Shown piece by piece: positions 11,630-63,954 of a stretch of 64,000 nt of DNA. A model generated the notes under the pieces. That model did not search any database. It was given only the letters and a program-made list of their open reading frames with translations, and was not told where the DNA came from. The stretch's first letter is position 1, and the number at the start of each line of letters is the position of its first letter. This DNA is from Doris montereyensis (Eukaryota; Mollusca; Gastropoda; Nudibranchia; Dorididae): positions 51,001 to 115,000 of the forward strand of contig JAXRKP010000859.1 in the NCBI GenBank assembly GCA_037039925.1, read 5' to 3'. The position numbers and the translations under genes are program-made.

Positions 11630-11950
11630 ATATCGTTTTACCCACATCCCAACTAAGGTGATCTCGAGATTTTTGATTCTGATATTACCCACATCCCATC
11701 CCCAACAAGGTGATCTCGAAATTTTGGTTTTGATATTACCCACATCCCAACAAGGTGATCTCGAAATTTTGATTTTGATATTACCCACATCCCCAACTAA
11801 GGTGGTCTCGAGATTTTGGTTTTGATATTATCCACATCCCACATCCCAAAAAACTCCAAAAGACTTTTCAAACCTGCCACGTCGGGTTTAAACCCATGAC
11901 CTTCTGATTGAGAGGCCGACATCTTGCCTCTGGACCACCGAACCCTGGAC
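11630..11950 (+). mobile_element. SINE2 copy with 5' head repeated about five times
   Basis: The head unit (tacccacatcccaacaaggt, gatctcgaaattttg) repeats at about 55-bp spacing from 11637 to 11850. The normal tail with ttgagaggccgacatcttgc and ggaccaccgaaccc follows. The middle of the SINE is missing. Confidence 0.85.
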
Positions 11951-12034
11951 AAGACGCATGTTAGTTGTCTGTTTCAGGTCCACCACAAGGTGAGAAATAC
12001 GTGGAAAAAATGAAAGGAGAGAAATGGGAACTAC

Positions 12035-12335
12035 CACAACGCTACCAGCACCGCCCGCCAGTCAACTTCCTTCAAGGCCGTTACGGCCCATAGAGCCGGA
12101 GCGTATCCTAGTTTCTGTAGCGTGAAGCGAAACAGGTGATAATAACCACCTCCTGGCCAGGACGCTAGTCTGACGCAGGTTTTTACTCCTAAGCCAGTGC
12201 CTGCACCCATTTGCACCTGGGTAGAGTGGGGGGCATGTGTGTTAAGTGCCTTTCCCAGGAAGTAACACAACGACCTCATGATCCCCAGTCCGACAGCCTA
12301 ACCCTCGGCCACCGACACCACAGCAGCACCCGCCA
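12035..12335 (+). mobile_element. SINE3 copy, nearly full length
   Basis: In order it carries ttccttcaaggccgttacgg, cccatagagccggagcg, gtagcgtgaagcgaaacagg, gtgtgttaagtgcctttccc, acctcatgatccccagtccg and cagcctaaccctcggccacc. The end read in reverse resembles a tRNA-Leu/Ser gene head (GGTGGCCGAG). Confidence 0.88.
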
Positions 12336-12419
12336 CCCACTCACCCATGGCATTGGGACTGAGTGGCTAGCCTCCATACCATCAACTACATGCGGGGATC
12401 TCTACGTGGTTTATGTGTA

Positions 12420-13130
12420 AACAACAAAATGACGGACAGCTAATGGAAAAGAAGGAAAAGGTAGAAGCAAGATTAGTAGTACTGTCGACTCCGGTTAAAC
12501 GCAACACAACGGGAGCGGCAAAGTTGTTGCGATTATCCGAAGTTGCGATAAACCAAATTTCACTGGGACCCCAGTTTTTAAGGTCATTTGAGTATATAGG
12601 TGACTAGTTATATGTTGTAATATTGTTTGCATAGATAACTTTGCCCTTTAAGTTTCAAGGAGTTTAACCGTCATGAACATTCTCATCTGGGTAAAAGTTG
12701 TATGCCTTCAAACAGATACTACACAGCAGCACAATCATACTACACTAATTCGGTTTATACCATATGTTGAATTAGTAAGCTACAACGTTTGCAGCATGTG
12801 ATAAGTGATGTCACTCCCTTTGATCTGATAGGTATGTCAGCGAGGCTGCCCACTCAGCTTATTCGCTGGGGAAAGTTATGTGTTACATAATCTATCGTAC
12901 ATTACTATGCTGACCAGCTGTCTGAGTCTTCTATGCAAGGCTGATTGCGCCTTTTACTATCTGCTGGACTCACAATCAGCGTCAGTACTGTCAGACCATT
13001 GTATCATTACGGTTGTTAGGTAGACATGCAGGAATCGTTTAGCAAAGTGTGAAGTTAGAAAAATATGAGGCAAGGTGTCTCCAGGGTTGTGATTATCTGA
13101 AGTTAGTTGTGATTAATCAGTAACTTTTAT
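12420..13130. other. Gene-poor stretch, nothing firmly recognised
   Basis: A 64-residue open frame at 12413-12607 has no family I can name. The rest is unique sequence with no exon or repeat recognised. Confidence 0.4.
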
Positions 13131-13375
13131 ATAGAATTAATTTCCCTAAATGGAGAACCACTGGAAAATATGGACAGATTTTGCTACCTAGGTAGCATGA
13201 TTGATGACAAGGAGATGTGTACAGAAGGCACAAGAAGCATTTTTAAGCCATAACAAGGAAGGCAATAACAAGTATGGTCCAGCAAGAGTTTACCATAAAG
13301 AATCAAATTAAGGATTTTTAACTCAAATATCAAGTCAGTGCTAACATAATACAATCATTCAAAATTAGATGTCTG
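13130..13375 (+). mobile_element. LINE fragment (reverse-transcriptase thumb region)
   Basis: It reads NGEPLENMDRFCYLGSMIDD, then RIKLRIFNSNIKSVLT, a hallmark of RTE/LINE ORF2 proteins (FxYLGSxI... LRIFNSNVKSVL). It has internal stops and runs into the (GA)n tract at 13441. Confidence 0.8.
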
Positions 13376-13440
13376 AGGAGAGATGAAGAAGACGAGTCAA
13401 ACATGGAAATCTATTGAGAGGCTTGCCCAGGAGAGAGGAT

Positions 13441-14355
<915 letters not shown>

Positions 14356-14359
14356 CAAC

Positions 14360-15730
14360 GGCATAGGCCGGGACAGATTGATGGAGAGACACAGACAGGT
14401 ACAACCAAGATAATTATACAAGACAGACTGAGATGACAGAGAAGGGAGGATAAACATACAGACATATAGATAGACATACTTCAAACCACCTAAATATACA
14501 TATCGTAATGACATAAGACAAACACACACAGATGGACAAACATAAAGAAGCTGACAGACAGATAAACAAACAAACAGAAAAGAGAACAATTTTTTAAAAC
14601 CAAAAAAAATCTCCCTGCATGATATAAATTAAATGTATTTATTATTATAATATATCATAATATATAGCAGCACTATGCTCCGTATAAAAACCAGGATTGA
14701 TGCAAAACTACGTGAAAATGAAATATCAAAAAAAGGAAGAAAAACAAAACGCGACAAAAAAAGAAATCCCATTCCAAATTATGTATTGAGGATAGAAGTA
14801 TGACCTATATATGTATATCATTAATCATGTATACATATAGATGTATACATTTTTATGAGCTACTTAAGAACAGAAACATAACTACTTCAAGTACTACAGT
14901 CGTATACATATAATAATATATATAATTTGCTACGTAATACTAAGAATGATACAAATCTAAATAAATCATCCAAACAAATAAAATCCAGTGCCATTGAGCA
15001 AAACGAGGCTTTGTATGCATGGGTGATAATTATCGTAATATTAGAAACACAACAACAAAACCATGCTAAAGAATTATTAATGATATTAGTGAAAAGAGAA
15101 TTAATACTTTCATCAAAACACTCTAGGAAGAAAAAGGAAAAAGATGCATGTAATGTCATTACAAAAACTTTGGCCGTGAAAACCACAGAACAAGACCCCC
15201 TCCAAAAAAAAGAAAGAAAGAAAGCCTAACGGGTGACATGATATGAAAAAACTCTTTGATAAAATCATCTCATATGCATGTTATGTTACATAAATATGAA
15301 TACGATTTTCTCAAAAGTGATATATGATAACGCAGTGATTCCAGAGTGAAAAAGTATTTAAGGAGACCATTAAATTTGTCCCTCATACTCATAGAGTAAA
15401 GGCGCACAAACAAAAGAAGCTCACACACAAGAATATGGTAGGTAGGTCGCGTTAGTTATGTTGGTATACAAATGAGACAAATTATTGCATGAAACAAAGT
15501 GAAAAACAAACAAAAATTTCAGCTGCATTAGCTGATTGGTTTTTCCTATTTCGCACACTTCCAAAGTCACAGCAGTATTGCAAATTTGTTAAAAACAAAT
15601 ATTTTGAAAACCAAAAAGAAACCAAAAGGAAAACTTAAATAATTTCAGTTCAACACTATTATGACGTTCCATGACCTTTTCTTGAAAATTTCTTTATAAA
15701 TATAATATCATTTTCATGATGGCGATTCAA
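14360..15730. other. AT-rich intergenic DNA, nothing recognised
   Basis: Short (CAGA)-like and (ACA) runs near 14360-14580, then unique AT-rich sequence. The overlapping 99- and 100-residue frames at 14.9-15.2 kb show no recognisable protein. Confidence 0.45.
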
Positions 15731-15734
15731 TTCA

Positions 15735-15815
15735 TTGAAATTCACCCAATCCACCATAGCGGTGATCTAAGGGTGAATTAAGAAAGAGGAAACAGCTCGC
15801 CAACTGCCCACTAAA
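15735..15815 (+). mobile_element. SINE1 fragment
   Basis: It carries cccaatccaccatagcggtg, gatctaagggtgaattaag and aggaaacagctcgccaactg. The middle is deleted. Confidence 0.75.
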
Positions 15816-15844
15816 AACCAATATCCTCATTTTGAAAATTTCCA

Positions 15845-16020
15845 TCAGGAAGTCTCATTTTTATAGGGCCTGTATGATAAATAACGTGTAATCACAAACA
15901 TAGATACCATAGATCAGGAAGTCTCATTTTGATAGGGCCTGTATGATAAATAACGTGTAATCACAAACATTTTTATAGGGCCTGTATGATAAATAACGTG
16001 TAATCACAAACATAGATACC
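15845..16020. repeat. Three-copy repeat of up to 70 bp
   Basis: The block atagggcctgtatgataaat plus aacgtgtaatcacaaacata occurs at about 15875, 15934 and 15975. Confidence 0.9.
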
Positions 16021-16269
16021 ATTGTAGATGATACTTTATTGTGACACCCATGATTTTATACCAAATTGCTCCTAAAACGCTTCTCTGGATCTTTTTCTGG
16101 TTGTTGTCGTGTTGAAACAAACGACTTGTATTAGTCTAAAGTTCATAGACAAATCTTACATATGACTTGTAGAATACTTCACATTGAACATTAGAGGGAC
16201 ATTAGTAATAAGAAAAAAATTGAATTTGGCATTTGTAAGTCTTATGCAACTTTAACAGGATTTCAACTT

Positions 16270-16545
16270 GGCTCTATTTTCTTCTTAGTAAAAATCTATG
16301 CAATTTCCTCTCTCCTCTTCTTAAAATATATCTATGCAATTTCCCTCTCTCCTCTTCTTCTAAAAATATATCTATGCAATTTCCTCTCTCTTCTTCTAAA
16401 AATATATCTATGCAATTTCCTCTCTCTTCTTCTAAAAATATATCTATGCAATTTCTTCTCTAAAAATATATCTATGCTTCTTCTTAAAACATATCTATGT
16501 AATTTCCTCTCTCCTCTTCTTAAAAAATATCTATGCAATAACCAC
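16270..16545. repeat. About 36-bp pyrimidine-rich tandem array
   Basis: About seven units of tatctatgcaatttcctctc with cttcttctaaaaata, some shortened. Confidence 0.92.
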
Positions 16546-17039
16546 ACATTTTTTTTATTTAATTTAAAAACAAGAAAAGGGAGAAATTCGTGAAGAGTCA
16601 AATGGGGTTGCAAAATAGAGGGAAAAAGTGGTACGGAAGATCAACTGAAAAAAGACAAAAGATTATGAAACTATTGAAACGGTAAAATCATTTTAAGGCA
16701 GGTAGTAACCTGACTTAATCAAGAAAAAGTTTCTGTGCGTTGGTAAACGGTCTAAAACATTTGACACAGATAACCACAACCAAAGCACTCTCATAAAAAA
16801 TTCCCCAAATTCCCCAAACCTTCTTTTCTTTTTTCTTCCTTTCATTATTCCTTAATGTATTTTAATCACCATATCCATATTGTTTTTTTACCCTGACAGG
16901 TACACAGTAGACATAAATGTAACAGTCTTGTTAATTTCTTCAAAATGTCTGTCTAACTCATATATTGCATCAGGGTTTCTTGAAAGACAGCAGGCATTCA
17001 AGAATGAGACAGTGATCAAAAGATAAATTTTCTTCTTCT

Positions 17040-17145
17040 TTCTTTCATTGAAATTTACCCCGTCCACCATATGCGCTGATCTCAGGGTGTATTAAGAGGA
17101 AATAAAGACGAGAGAAAGAAAGACAGGTGAAAATAAAGAAAAGCA
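17040..17145 (+). mobile_element. SINE1 copy, partial
   Basis: It carries taccccgtccaccatatgcg, gatctcagggtgtattaag and a degraded aggaaataaag block. Confidence 0.75.
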
Positions 17146-17202
17146 TTCTGTGAACAAGAGGTCATGTGGAGATCCGAGTCGGTCTGGCATCAAAACTATG
17201 AT

Positions 17203-17281
17203 TGGAAGGAAGGAAGGAAGGAAGGAAGGAAGGAAGGAAGGAAGGAAGGAAGGAAGGAAGGAAGGAAGGAAGGAAGGAAGG
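17203..17281. repeat. (GGAA)n microsatellite
   Basis: About 20 uninterrupted GGAA units. Confidence 0.98.
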
Positions 17282-17394
17282 TGCTAGGAATGTTAGCAAA
17301 GTCACAACCATTTGCACACATGATGGCTGCCTTTTTGTTAGAATAACTAACATCAACGGCAAGAGATAATAATAATGACTTGACCTTGGCAAAG

Positions 17395-17518
17395 TCAGAT
17401 AGAAAGGTACAATAGTTTCATATATCAGATAGAAAGGTACAATAGTTTCATATATCAGATAGAAAGGTACAATAGTTTCATATATCAGATAGAAAGGTAC
17501 AATAGTTTCATATTTTTA
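17395..17518. repeat. 30-bp tandem repeat, four copies
   Basis: The unit agaaaggtacaatagtttca plus tatatcagat repeats exactly every 30 bp. Confidence 0.97.
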
Positions 17519-17589
17519 TTGCAAAGTCAGTAGAAAAAAAAAAGAAAAAGAAGAAGACATGAATGAAAGAATGTGAAAATGGATTTTGC

Positions 17590-17790
17590 TGAAATTTACC
17601 CCTCCACAGTGATCTCAGGATTATTTAAGAGGAAACAGCAATTCGTTTTCAATTGAAATTTATCCTGTTCACCGTATGCGGTGATCTCAGGGTGAATACC
17701 GAGGAAAAAGCAAGTTGAAACACTACAAGTGAAAGAGTGAAAAGGAAAGAAGTAGGACTTACCAGCATCCCCCGCCTTTCCTGTGAATAT
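17590..17790 (+). mobile_element. Two SINE1 copies in tandem (first truncated)
   Basis: The first has atttacccctccacagtgat and gaggaaacagc. The second is fuller, with ttcaccgtatgcggtgatct and gaagtaggacttaccagcat. Confidence 0.8.
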
Positions 17791-18524
17791 ACCCCGGGGA
17801 AAAATTGTGCCTCATTTTTTGACACTGATGTTTTATATATTGTATCTTGTCTTAATTTCATTAAATACGTATGTATATGGACATAATATGCATACATCTA
17901 CACGTGTGTGACTCAGTATATGCACACGCTCAATCAATAGGTAGCGCATGACATCATGATGTAAGGAATAACACTACAGCACGGCGATGGTGTGTTACTA
18001 TTGTCACTGTGTACAGTGATGACAAAACATTCAACAAACAAACAAACAAATAAACAAAGAAAGAAGAAAAATGATTATGAAGAGAACAACTAGATCTACA
18101 CCATAAAATGGTAGTCGTAAACATGCCACACTTGAAAAAGAAACCCAAGAAATTAAAATAAGGGGACATATTTGCATACTGTAGGTTCTCTAAAAACGGG
18201 GTTGGAAAAATCTTTAAAATACGCGCACACACACACACATCATTCGAAGACTTTTAAAAATATAATAATAGTATGAAAATATAATTAAGTATGTAACACA
18301 GTAGAGTTTTTCATGAGAGATCATTATAGAACAGGTGTATCACAACATGAATCTAGCTCAGATCACTAACAAACATTTTCTTTATTCTGCAATTGCCTAA
18401 GATGACAAAATCAGAGGAGCAAAATGTTATTAATATTAACATAGCAAGTAACTAGTTTGAAGACAATAAAAAGAATCATATATATACATACACAAGTACA
18501 AAGGGAGGGAAAGAGGGAGGGAGC

Positions 18525-18720
<196 letters not shown>

Positions 18721-18724
18721 AAAA

Positions 18725-19750
18725 GACAAAATGGGAAAGAGAAAAAACCACGGTTTAACAAGTCAGTTTGAAAATACTATTACAACTGTTGAGTTCTCAA
18801 CATGGAAGATTTCATTTTACACTGATTGGTATATAAAGTCAATCTCCGTTTAAAAAGAGTGAAGAAACCAGAGAAACGACGGTTTAAAATCTCTGCATCT
18901 AAAAGAGTTCCTGAAGCAATAACACCTGCAGAAACAGTGCATTATATGGCAAAAGTCAAACAAAAGAAAAGAGAAAAAACCCCCGAAAACATAAAAATAA
19001 AGACATACGTTTCCAGTTTTCCTGCAACCTGAATTTATAGACAGTTGCTCTTTTATTCATTTTAAAAATGTTTGTCAGATCTTCTTTCCTCTTATAACTG
19101 TAAAGTAACAGGCATCCTAAGTGATACAATCTTTACAAGTCTAAATAAACAAAGATTAATAAAAATCAATTTAACTGGGAAAAATTAATATTGATCTGAC
19201 CAATGCTGATATTGGCAATGCAAAATCGTTAATGTGGGACTTGTTTGAATTTGAGTTAAAATAAAATTATCAATGACTTCATCCAGCCAACTGTAAATGT
19301 AAAAATGGCAAATAGAAATTAAACATCAATTATAAAAAATAAAAAGAAGAAAAATGTTGTTTTCCTTTTTGAAAATAAGTGCAAAACATTATGTTATACG
19401 AAATAACAGATTTTGCATATGATGCATGGAAGCAAGAATGACACGGCGATGTAATATATAAAATAGAAATATCAGTGATGGAGGTGTGTCCACTACAAGA
19501 GAATATGAACATTTCAGCGGTTCAAGCTCTATCATTTATTGTTAACTTTTGACATTGTAAAAAGTAGTTTACAAATTGAAAAGGACATCCATCTAATCAT
19601 AGTAGAATAAAGTAAGCAATACAATCAGATTGATGTCCAAAATCACGTCACTCTCTTTCTCTCTTAGCCAATCACCGCTATTTAATCACAGGTTGAATAC
19701 AGCAGTCATATTATATGAAAAACAGAACCGATATAGTTGCGCTTATTTCG
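18725..19750. other. AT-rich intergenic DNA, nothing recognised
   Basis: Unique sequence with no exon or SINE tag recognised. Confidence 0.45.
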
Positions 19751-19761
19751 AACAGAGAGAC

Positions 19762-19822
19762 ACAAGACATTGAAACACAAGACATTGAAACACAAGACAT
19801 TGAAACACAAAACATTGAAACG
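19762..19822. repeat. 15-bp tandem repeat, four copies
   Basis: The unit gacattgaaacacaa repeats with one change. Confidence 0.95.
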
Positions 19823-19979
19823 ATGCAATAAAGAAATTTCTAAAGAGAAAGCATGGAATGTATAGAGATTACATTTTAAGAATGACAAATATGTCTTCAT
19901 TATAAGTCCTTGAAGCTTTTAGAAAGGTGGAATGTTTTGTCTATTTTTTTAAACAACATCGATTTATAGTAAGAATAAC

Positions 19980-20220
19980 GTTTGGCCTGGACTCCCCTGT
20001 AAAAAACCAAGGGATCTTGAACGTGCACAGTGTTGTGATCTGCACATGGGACCTCCTTTTTATCACTTATCTCTGATGGGACTAGAGTGTCAATCCACCT
20101 ACCTGGATCAGGTTGGACTCCAAAAAATAACTCAAGAAAATGTTTTCAACCTATCAGAGCAAGAACCCACAACCTTACGATTGAGAGGCCGACACCTTTG
20201 CCTCTGAACCACACAGAATC
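19980..20220 (+). mobile_element. SINE2 copy lacking the 5' head
   Basis: It carries tggactcccctgtaaaaaac, aagggatcttgaacgtgcac, tgttgtgatctgcacatggg and ttgagaggccgacacctttg in order. Confidence 0.85.
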
Positions 20221-20530
20221 TACTTGTCAAAACTTGTATTGCAACAACATGAAAACTTTAAAAAAGATGGCATCTTGCTTGGGCAGTAAATGAGAAACTC
20301 AAACACACAAACAATAAACTCTCTTGCACGTTTGACTTGTACGAAAAATTTGTTGGCAGATGGGATGCATGATAGATAGTTACAGCGTAAATCTGACACA
20401 CAAAGATAGATCTTCTCAAATTCATTGAGAAAGAATCAAGGACATTAACGTGAAATTGTATAGGAAAGAGTATAATTTCTTTAGACAAATATGCAATCCT
20501 CTGCTTGAATGATTATCATGTATACATATC

Positions 20531-20532
<2 letters not shown>

Positions 20533-20590
<58 letters not shown>
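20533..20590. repeat. (AT)n microsatellite
   Basis: About 28 AT units, self-complementary and able to form a cruciform. Confidence 0.97.
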
Positions 20591-20592
<2 letters not shown>

Positions 20593-21027
20593 ACTACCAC
20601 TTAGAGGCACAGTGAGTGTAAATGTATTTTTATATTTCAACGGTTAAATACACAACAGACAGATCAGATCAGAAACGAGAAAAAACAAACCCTTAAATTT
20701 GACTTCTTTTTAAAAAAATGAGCCACCATTATTGTTATGTCAAATAAAATCAATTCAAAGAGAGAAAAAATAATAAAAGGCAGAAAAAAAAGAAAAGAAA
20801 AAAAAAGAAAGAAAAAAAAAGGCCATCTGATAAACAAACATCGTCAATTTTGACATATTCCCCAATTCCTTAACATAAATAAAATGGAGCATTATAGATT
20901 TGATTATTAAATAAAAAAACAAAATAAAAACAATATTTCAGTGCGATTAAGTACTTAATTATAGTGATCAATTTATTTCCTCTCCCCTAAGCCCCCCTCC
21001 CTCCAGCCCTTGGTATTGCTTGTTTCA

Positions 21028-21085
21028 TTAGAATTTCCTCTGTCCACCATATGCAGTGATCTCAGGGTGGATGAAGAAGTTGATA
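21028..21085 (+). mobile_element. SINE1 5' fragment
   Basis: Only the tgtccaccatatgcagtgat and ctcagggtggatg part is present. Confidence 0.7.
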
Positions 21086-21354
21086 TATAATTAAGTTGAA
21101 ATTATACACAGAGCTCAAAAGGACTATCTTGATGTTTTCTTTAGTTATCAGCTTTAATTTTGAGGACTCTGGAGAAAGTTTTCTATTTGACCAGACCTCT
21201 AGTCTATCCTCACTTTCTCATCAGCAACTGGAAAATATTCACTAAAATTTCTACCTTTCTGCATTGATAAATACAAGAACAAAAAACAAAACAAAAAAAC
21301 AGCCCACAATGCTCAATGTTTTACCAGTTATAACATAATGCTCTAAGAATAATT

Positions 21355-21416
21355 CTTTCTTTCTTTCTTTCTTTTTTAGCTCCTGTTCTACCTTCCAGTG
21401 TATGGGTCTTGGAATA
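21355..21416 (-). mobile_element. LINE-A 3' tip, strongly 5'-truncated
   Basis: On the minus strand it reads agacccatacactggaaggt, agaacaggagct and then an (AAAG)n tail, the same 3' end as the copies at 7.2 and 56.2 kb. It is an about 60-bp insertion. Confidence 0.7.
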
Positions 21417-21429
21417 TACACACAAACAA

Positions 21430-22560
21430 ATCACCGTAGTCTTCTCGTCACCTAACATGTTCACCCTAGGGCGGATAACTTAACATGGAGTTATCTCCAC
21501 TTTTTCACGCTGACATCAACATCAACTTTATCATCATGAAAACTGAATGAAGACAAAGGAAACATATAAGGGGCAAAAGCCATCAGATAATCACACAAGC
21601 CCGCTCACTTTAATTTGTCGCATCCAATACCAAGTCATGAGCACTTTGTCTATTTTTTGCTTTTTTATATAAAACATACATGATACAATGTGAGAAAAGA
21701 AATTCATATTACAATATTATATAAAACTAGAAAAGATTTAGTCATGAAACACATCCGCTCTGCATAATAAGGGGAAGTAACTCTAACCGAATAGATGCAA
21801 ATGCTGTTGTAAGTGCCGTGTGTAAAAACAGATGTGAAGAATGATTCACGTGATCCAAGAACAAAGATTTTGAAGGAATGTATTTAAAAATAATTTAATA
21901 CAATCTTAAAAAACTTTGTCGTAGGCAAAGGGATAATGTGAAGCCACCTTTTTGTATATATAAAGCTTCAGTGAGTTCTCCTATCTTTATAACTCGGAAG
22001 AATTTGCTATAAATAGATTAGTCACATGATGATCTACATTGGAAGACACAACCTTTCATTGGCCACCTCATTTCTATATTTGAAAAAAACAACAAACAAA
22101 CAAACAAACAAACAAACAAACAAACCAAGCAAAAAAAACCCAATCCAACTGTTTGCAGAATGTGAATAACAAACAAAAATTGTCCCTCATAGTTTGATCT
22201 TTGCATTGTGTCATTTCATTATTATTATTATTACTGAAAACAATACAATAATCACACAAGAATGTTTCACTGGGGATTGTGTTAATATGCACGTTCACTG
22301 AGCACAGGAAGGGAAGTTATGCAAAGATCAAAAATTGCATTTCTTTTTGCTGGAAATGAATTGAAATTGAGTGTATTTAAAATTAGACTATCGCTTTACT
22401 CTATCAGGTCTACATCTGTGGTACATAAAACCTTTATTATCAGCAGTTGCTGCTGTCACTAAAAGATGTGAGACTAGAAATCTACAACTGCACTCAGAGG
22501 AGCAAAATTAGCTTCCTTCCCCCGCCCTCTCATCCCATAACAGAAATAACCCGTAACATT
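21430..22560. other. AT-rich DNA downstream of villin, nothing recognised
   Basis: Includes a short (CAAA)n run near 22095-22125. No exon recognised. Confidence 0.45.
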
Positions 22561-22564
22561 GAAC

Positions 22565-22720
22565 GATTCAATTCATTGAAATTTACAGAGTCTACCATAG
22601 AGGGTGATTTTAGGATTAAATTTAAAAAAAGGAAACAGCAAGATAAAAGATAAGTTAAAAACCTAAAGAGGAAAGAAGTAGGATCTAGCAGTAGTGCCCG
22701 CCAACCACCCAGCACCCACA
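22565..22720 (+). mobile_element. SINE1 copy
   Basis: It carries tttacagagtctaccataga, aggaaacagcaagataaaa, gaagtaggatctagcag and ccgccaaccacccagc. Confidence 0.85.
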
Positions 22721-22787
22721 ACGTTAAAAAACATCTCAAAGCAGTTTCAATCCCCAGCAGTCTTCAATCCAGCTACTTTAAGACTCC

Positions 22788-22797
22788 TTTTATTTAT
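22788..22797 (-). promoter_or_regulatory. Possible villin polyadenylation signal
   Basis: On the minus strand this reads AATAAATAAA, about 420 bp past the villin stop codon. It is the first clean AATAAA cluster noted downstream. A-rich DNA makes chance matches common. Confidence 0.3.
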
Positions 22798-23215
22798 TAC
22801 ATTATATTTGAAGCAAGATGGTAAATATTTACTAATATTGCTTCTTGTAGCCAATGTATCAGTACAATAATCTCAATTACTGTAAACGCTATCATAAAAG
22901 GAGCTCAATTTAAAAAAAAAACAATTTTAAAAATCCCAGAGTTATTCAAAGTCATAAGGTCAGCAGAATTGAATGTTTTCATAATACTATAAATTTAAAT
23001 AAAACAAATATCTAAATGAAGCCATAAATCATATGTCATGATATAAGCCAATAGAAGAATGGCCTGTTCAATGGAAAGCAACGAAAAAATAAGTATCTTT
23101 AAAACAAAACAAAACGATACCAATAAACAAGAAATAATAGAATAAAATTTATACGATGTGGATCTGTTTGTATCTGGGATATGACAAAGGAGACAATTTA
23201 ATAAAACAAAAATCT

Positions 23216-62422
<39,207 letters not shown>

Positions 62423-62439
62423 GCCAATGTTGCTTCTCT

Positions 62440-63090
62440 CATCCCTTCAGACGACAAAAGTAATTTACACTGGCCTGACACGCACGTGATTTATCACTCC
62501 ATCTTCTTACTCTTTCGCTTCTTTGTTTTGTTTTGATTTTGTTTTTGCCTCGCTGTTTTGGTTCCTTTTTGTGTGTGTGTGTAATAGTAAGGGGTTTAGT
62601 CACAAATCGTAACCAACCACCACATAATGTGATGACGTCAAAGTCGACTTTTAACGTGACAGCGATATTATTTCATAGAAGCGTTGTTGTGACGTAGATA
62701 GATCTGAACATCAGTTGGAGGAGAAGAAAATATTCCAAGGTCACGTGACTTCGCCTACTGCATACAGGCCGGCACACCGTGGTATGTTCGTGACTGAGTT
62801 TAAAAAAAACAAAAAACAACAAGTGATGTGGGGTGTTAACTGCTAGTTGACTAATGAATTATTGCTGAGTATTACTATCAGAGCGCATGGTTTTATCAAA
62901 TTAATGTGAAATTCCCAGTTGCTATCAAGTTCTGATGTTGTCATCCATTATTTCTTATGTGCCCAAACAATTTCGAGTGCCCTTTCAGGACGTTCATGAT
63001 TAGTGTTATTTTGGTTTCAGCTTCCTCGAATATATCAATCTGATCATATTATTGTTTTGCTTGTCGTCCACGGAACCTTCAATATATGGC
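62440..63090. other. Unique sequence upstream of villin, possible promoter region
   Basis: This is a mostly non-repetitive stretch between the candidate first villin exon and the 72-bp satellite. It holds a CRE-like site but no clear coding exon and no recognisable TATA box. Confidence 0.3.
62633..62640. promoter_or_regulatory. CRE-like palindrome TGACGTCA
   Basis: A perfect 8-bp cAMP-response-element-type palindrome lies about 210 bp upstream of the candidate villin start (minus strand). Its role as a promoter element is inference only. Confidence 0.25.
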
Positions 63091-63091
63091 T

Positions 63092-63850
63092 CAAGAAACT
63101 ACCACCAATTTTCTGTTGCTTCCTGTTTCCTTCTGAAGCTTGGCATTAACAGTCCAGGTCTCACAAGAAACTACCACCAATTTTCTGTTGCTTCCTGTTT
63201 CCTTCTGAAGCTTGGCATTAACAGTCCAGGTCTCACAAGAAACTACCACCAATTTTCTGTTGCTTCCTGTTTCCTTCTGAAGCTTGGCATTAACAGTCCA
63301 GGTCTCACAAGAAACTACCACCAATTTTCTGTTGCTTCCTGTTTCCTTCTGAAGCTTGGCATTAACAGTCCAGGTCTCACAAGAAACTACCCCCAATTTT
63401 CTGTTGCTTCCTGTTTCCTTCTGAAGCTTGGCATTAACAGTCCAGGTCTCACAAGAAACTACCACCAATTTTCTGTTGCTTCCTGTTTCCTTCTGAAGCT
63501 TGGCATTAACAGTCCAGGTCTCACAAGAAACTACCACCAATTTTCTGTTGCTTCCTGTTTCCTTCTGAAGCTTGGCATTAACAGTCCAGGTCTCACAAGA
63601 AACTACCACCAATTTCCTGTTGCTTCCTGTTTCCTTCTGAAGCTTGGCATTAACAGTCCAGGTCTCACAAGAAACTACCACCAATTTTCTGTTGCTACTC
63701 TGTTTCCTTCTGAAGCTTGGCATTAACAGTCCAGGTCTCACAAGAAACTACCACCAATTTTCTGTTGCTTCCTGTTTCCTTCTGAAGCTTGGTTAAAGTC
63801 CAGGTCTCACAAGAAACTACCACCAATTTTCTATTGCTTCCTGTTACGTT
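63092..63850. repeat. 72-bp satellite, ten full copies
   Basis: The unit includes aagaaactaccaccaatttt, ctgttgcttcctgtttcctt, ctgaagcttggcattaacag and tccaggtctcac. Copies differ at only a few sites. Because 72 is divisible by three, long frames with 24-residue repeats exist on both strands. No signal, start context or neighbour supports a protein. Confidence 0.97.
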
Positions 63851-63954
63851 GTTGTTAAAGTCATGTTGGTTCTGGTACTTTCCTTTGGGTCCGTGTAATA
63901 AATCAATTTAGCTACAAACCCTCTGCCTCCTTCTTTTGTACTGTAAGTAAAGTT

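Noticed and set aside
14887..15229. Overlapping 99- and 100-residue frames
   Set aside because: AT-rich, no domain, and mirror images of each other on opposite strands.
63052..63741. Pair of 216-224-residue repeat proteins on opposite strands
   Set aside because: A 72-bp satellite divisible by three leaves both strands open; no independent evidence for a gene.
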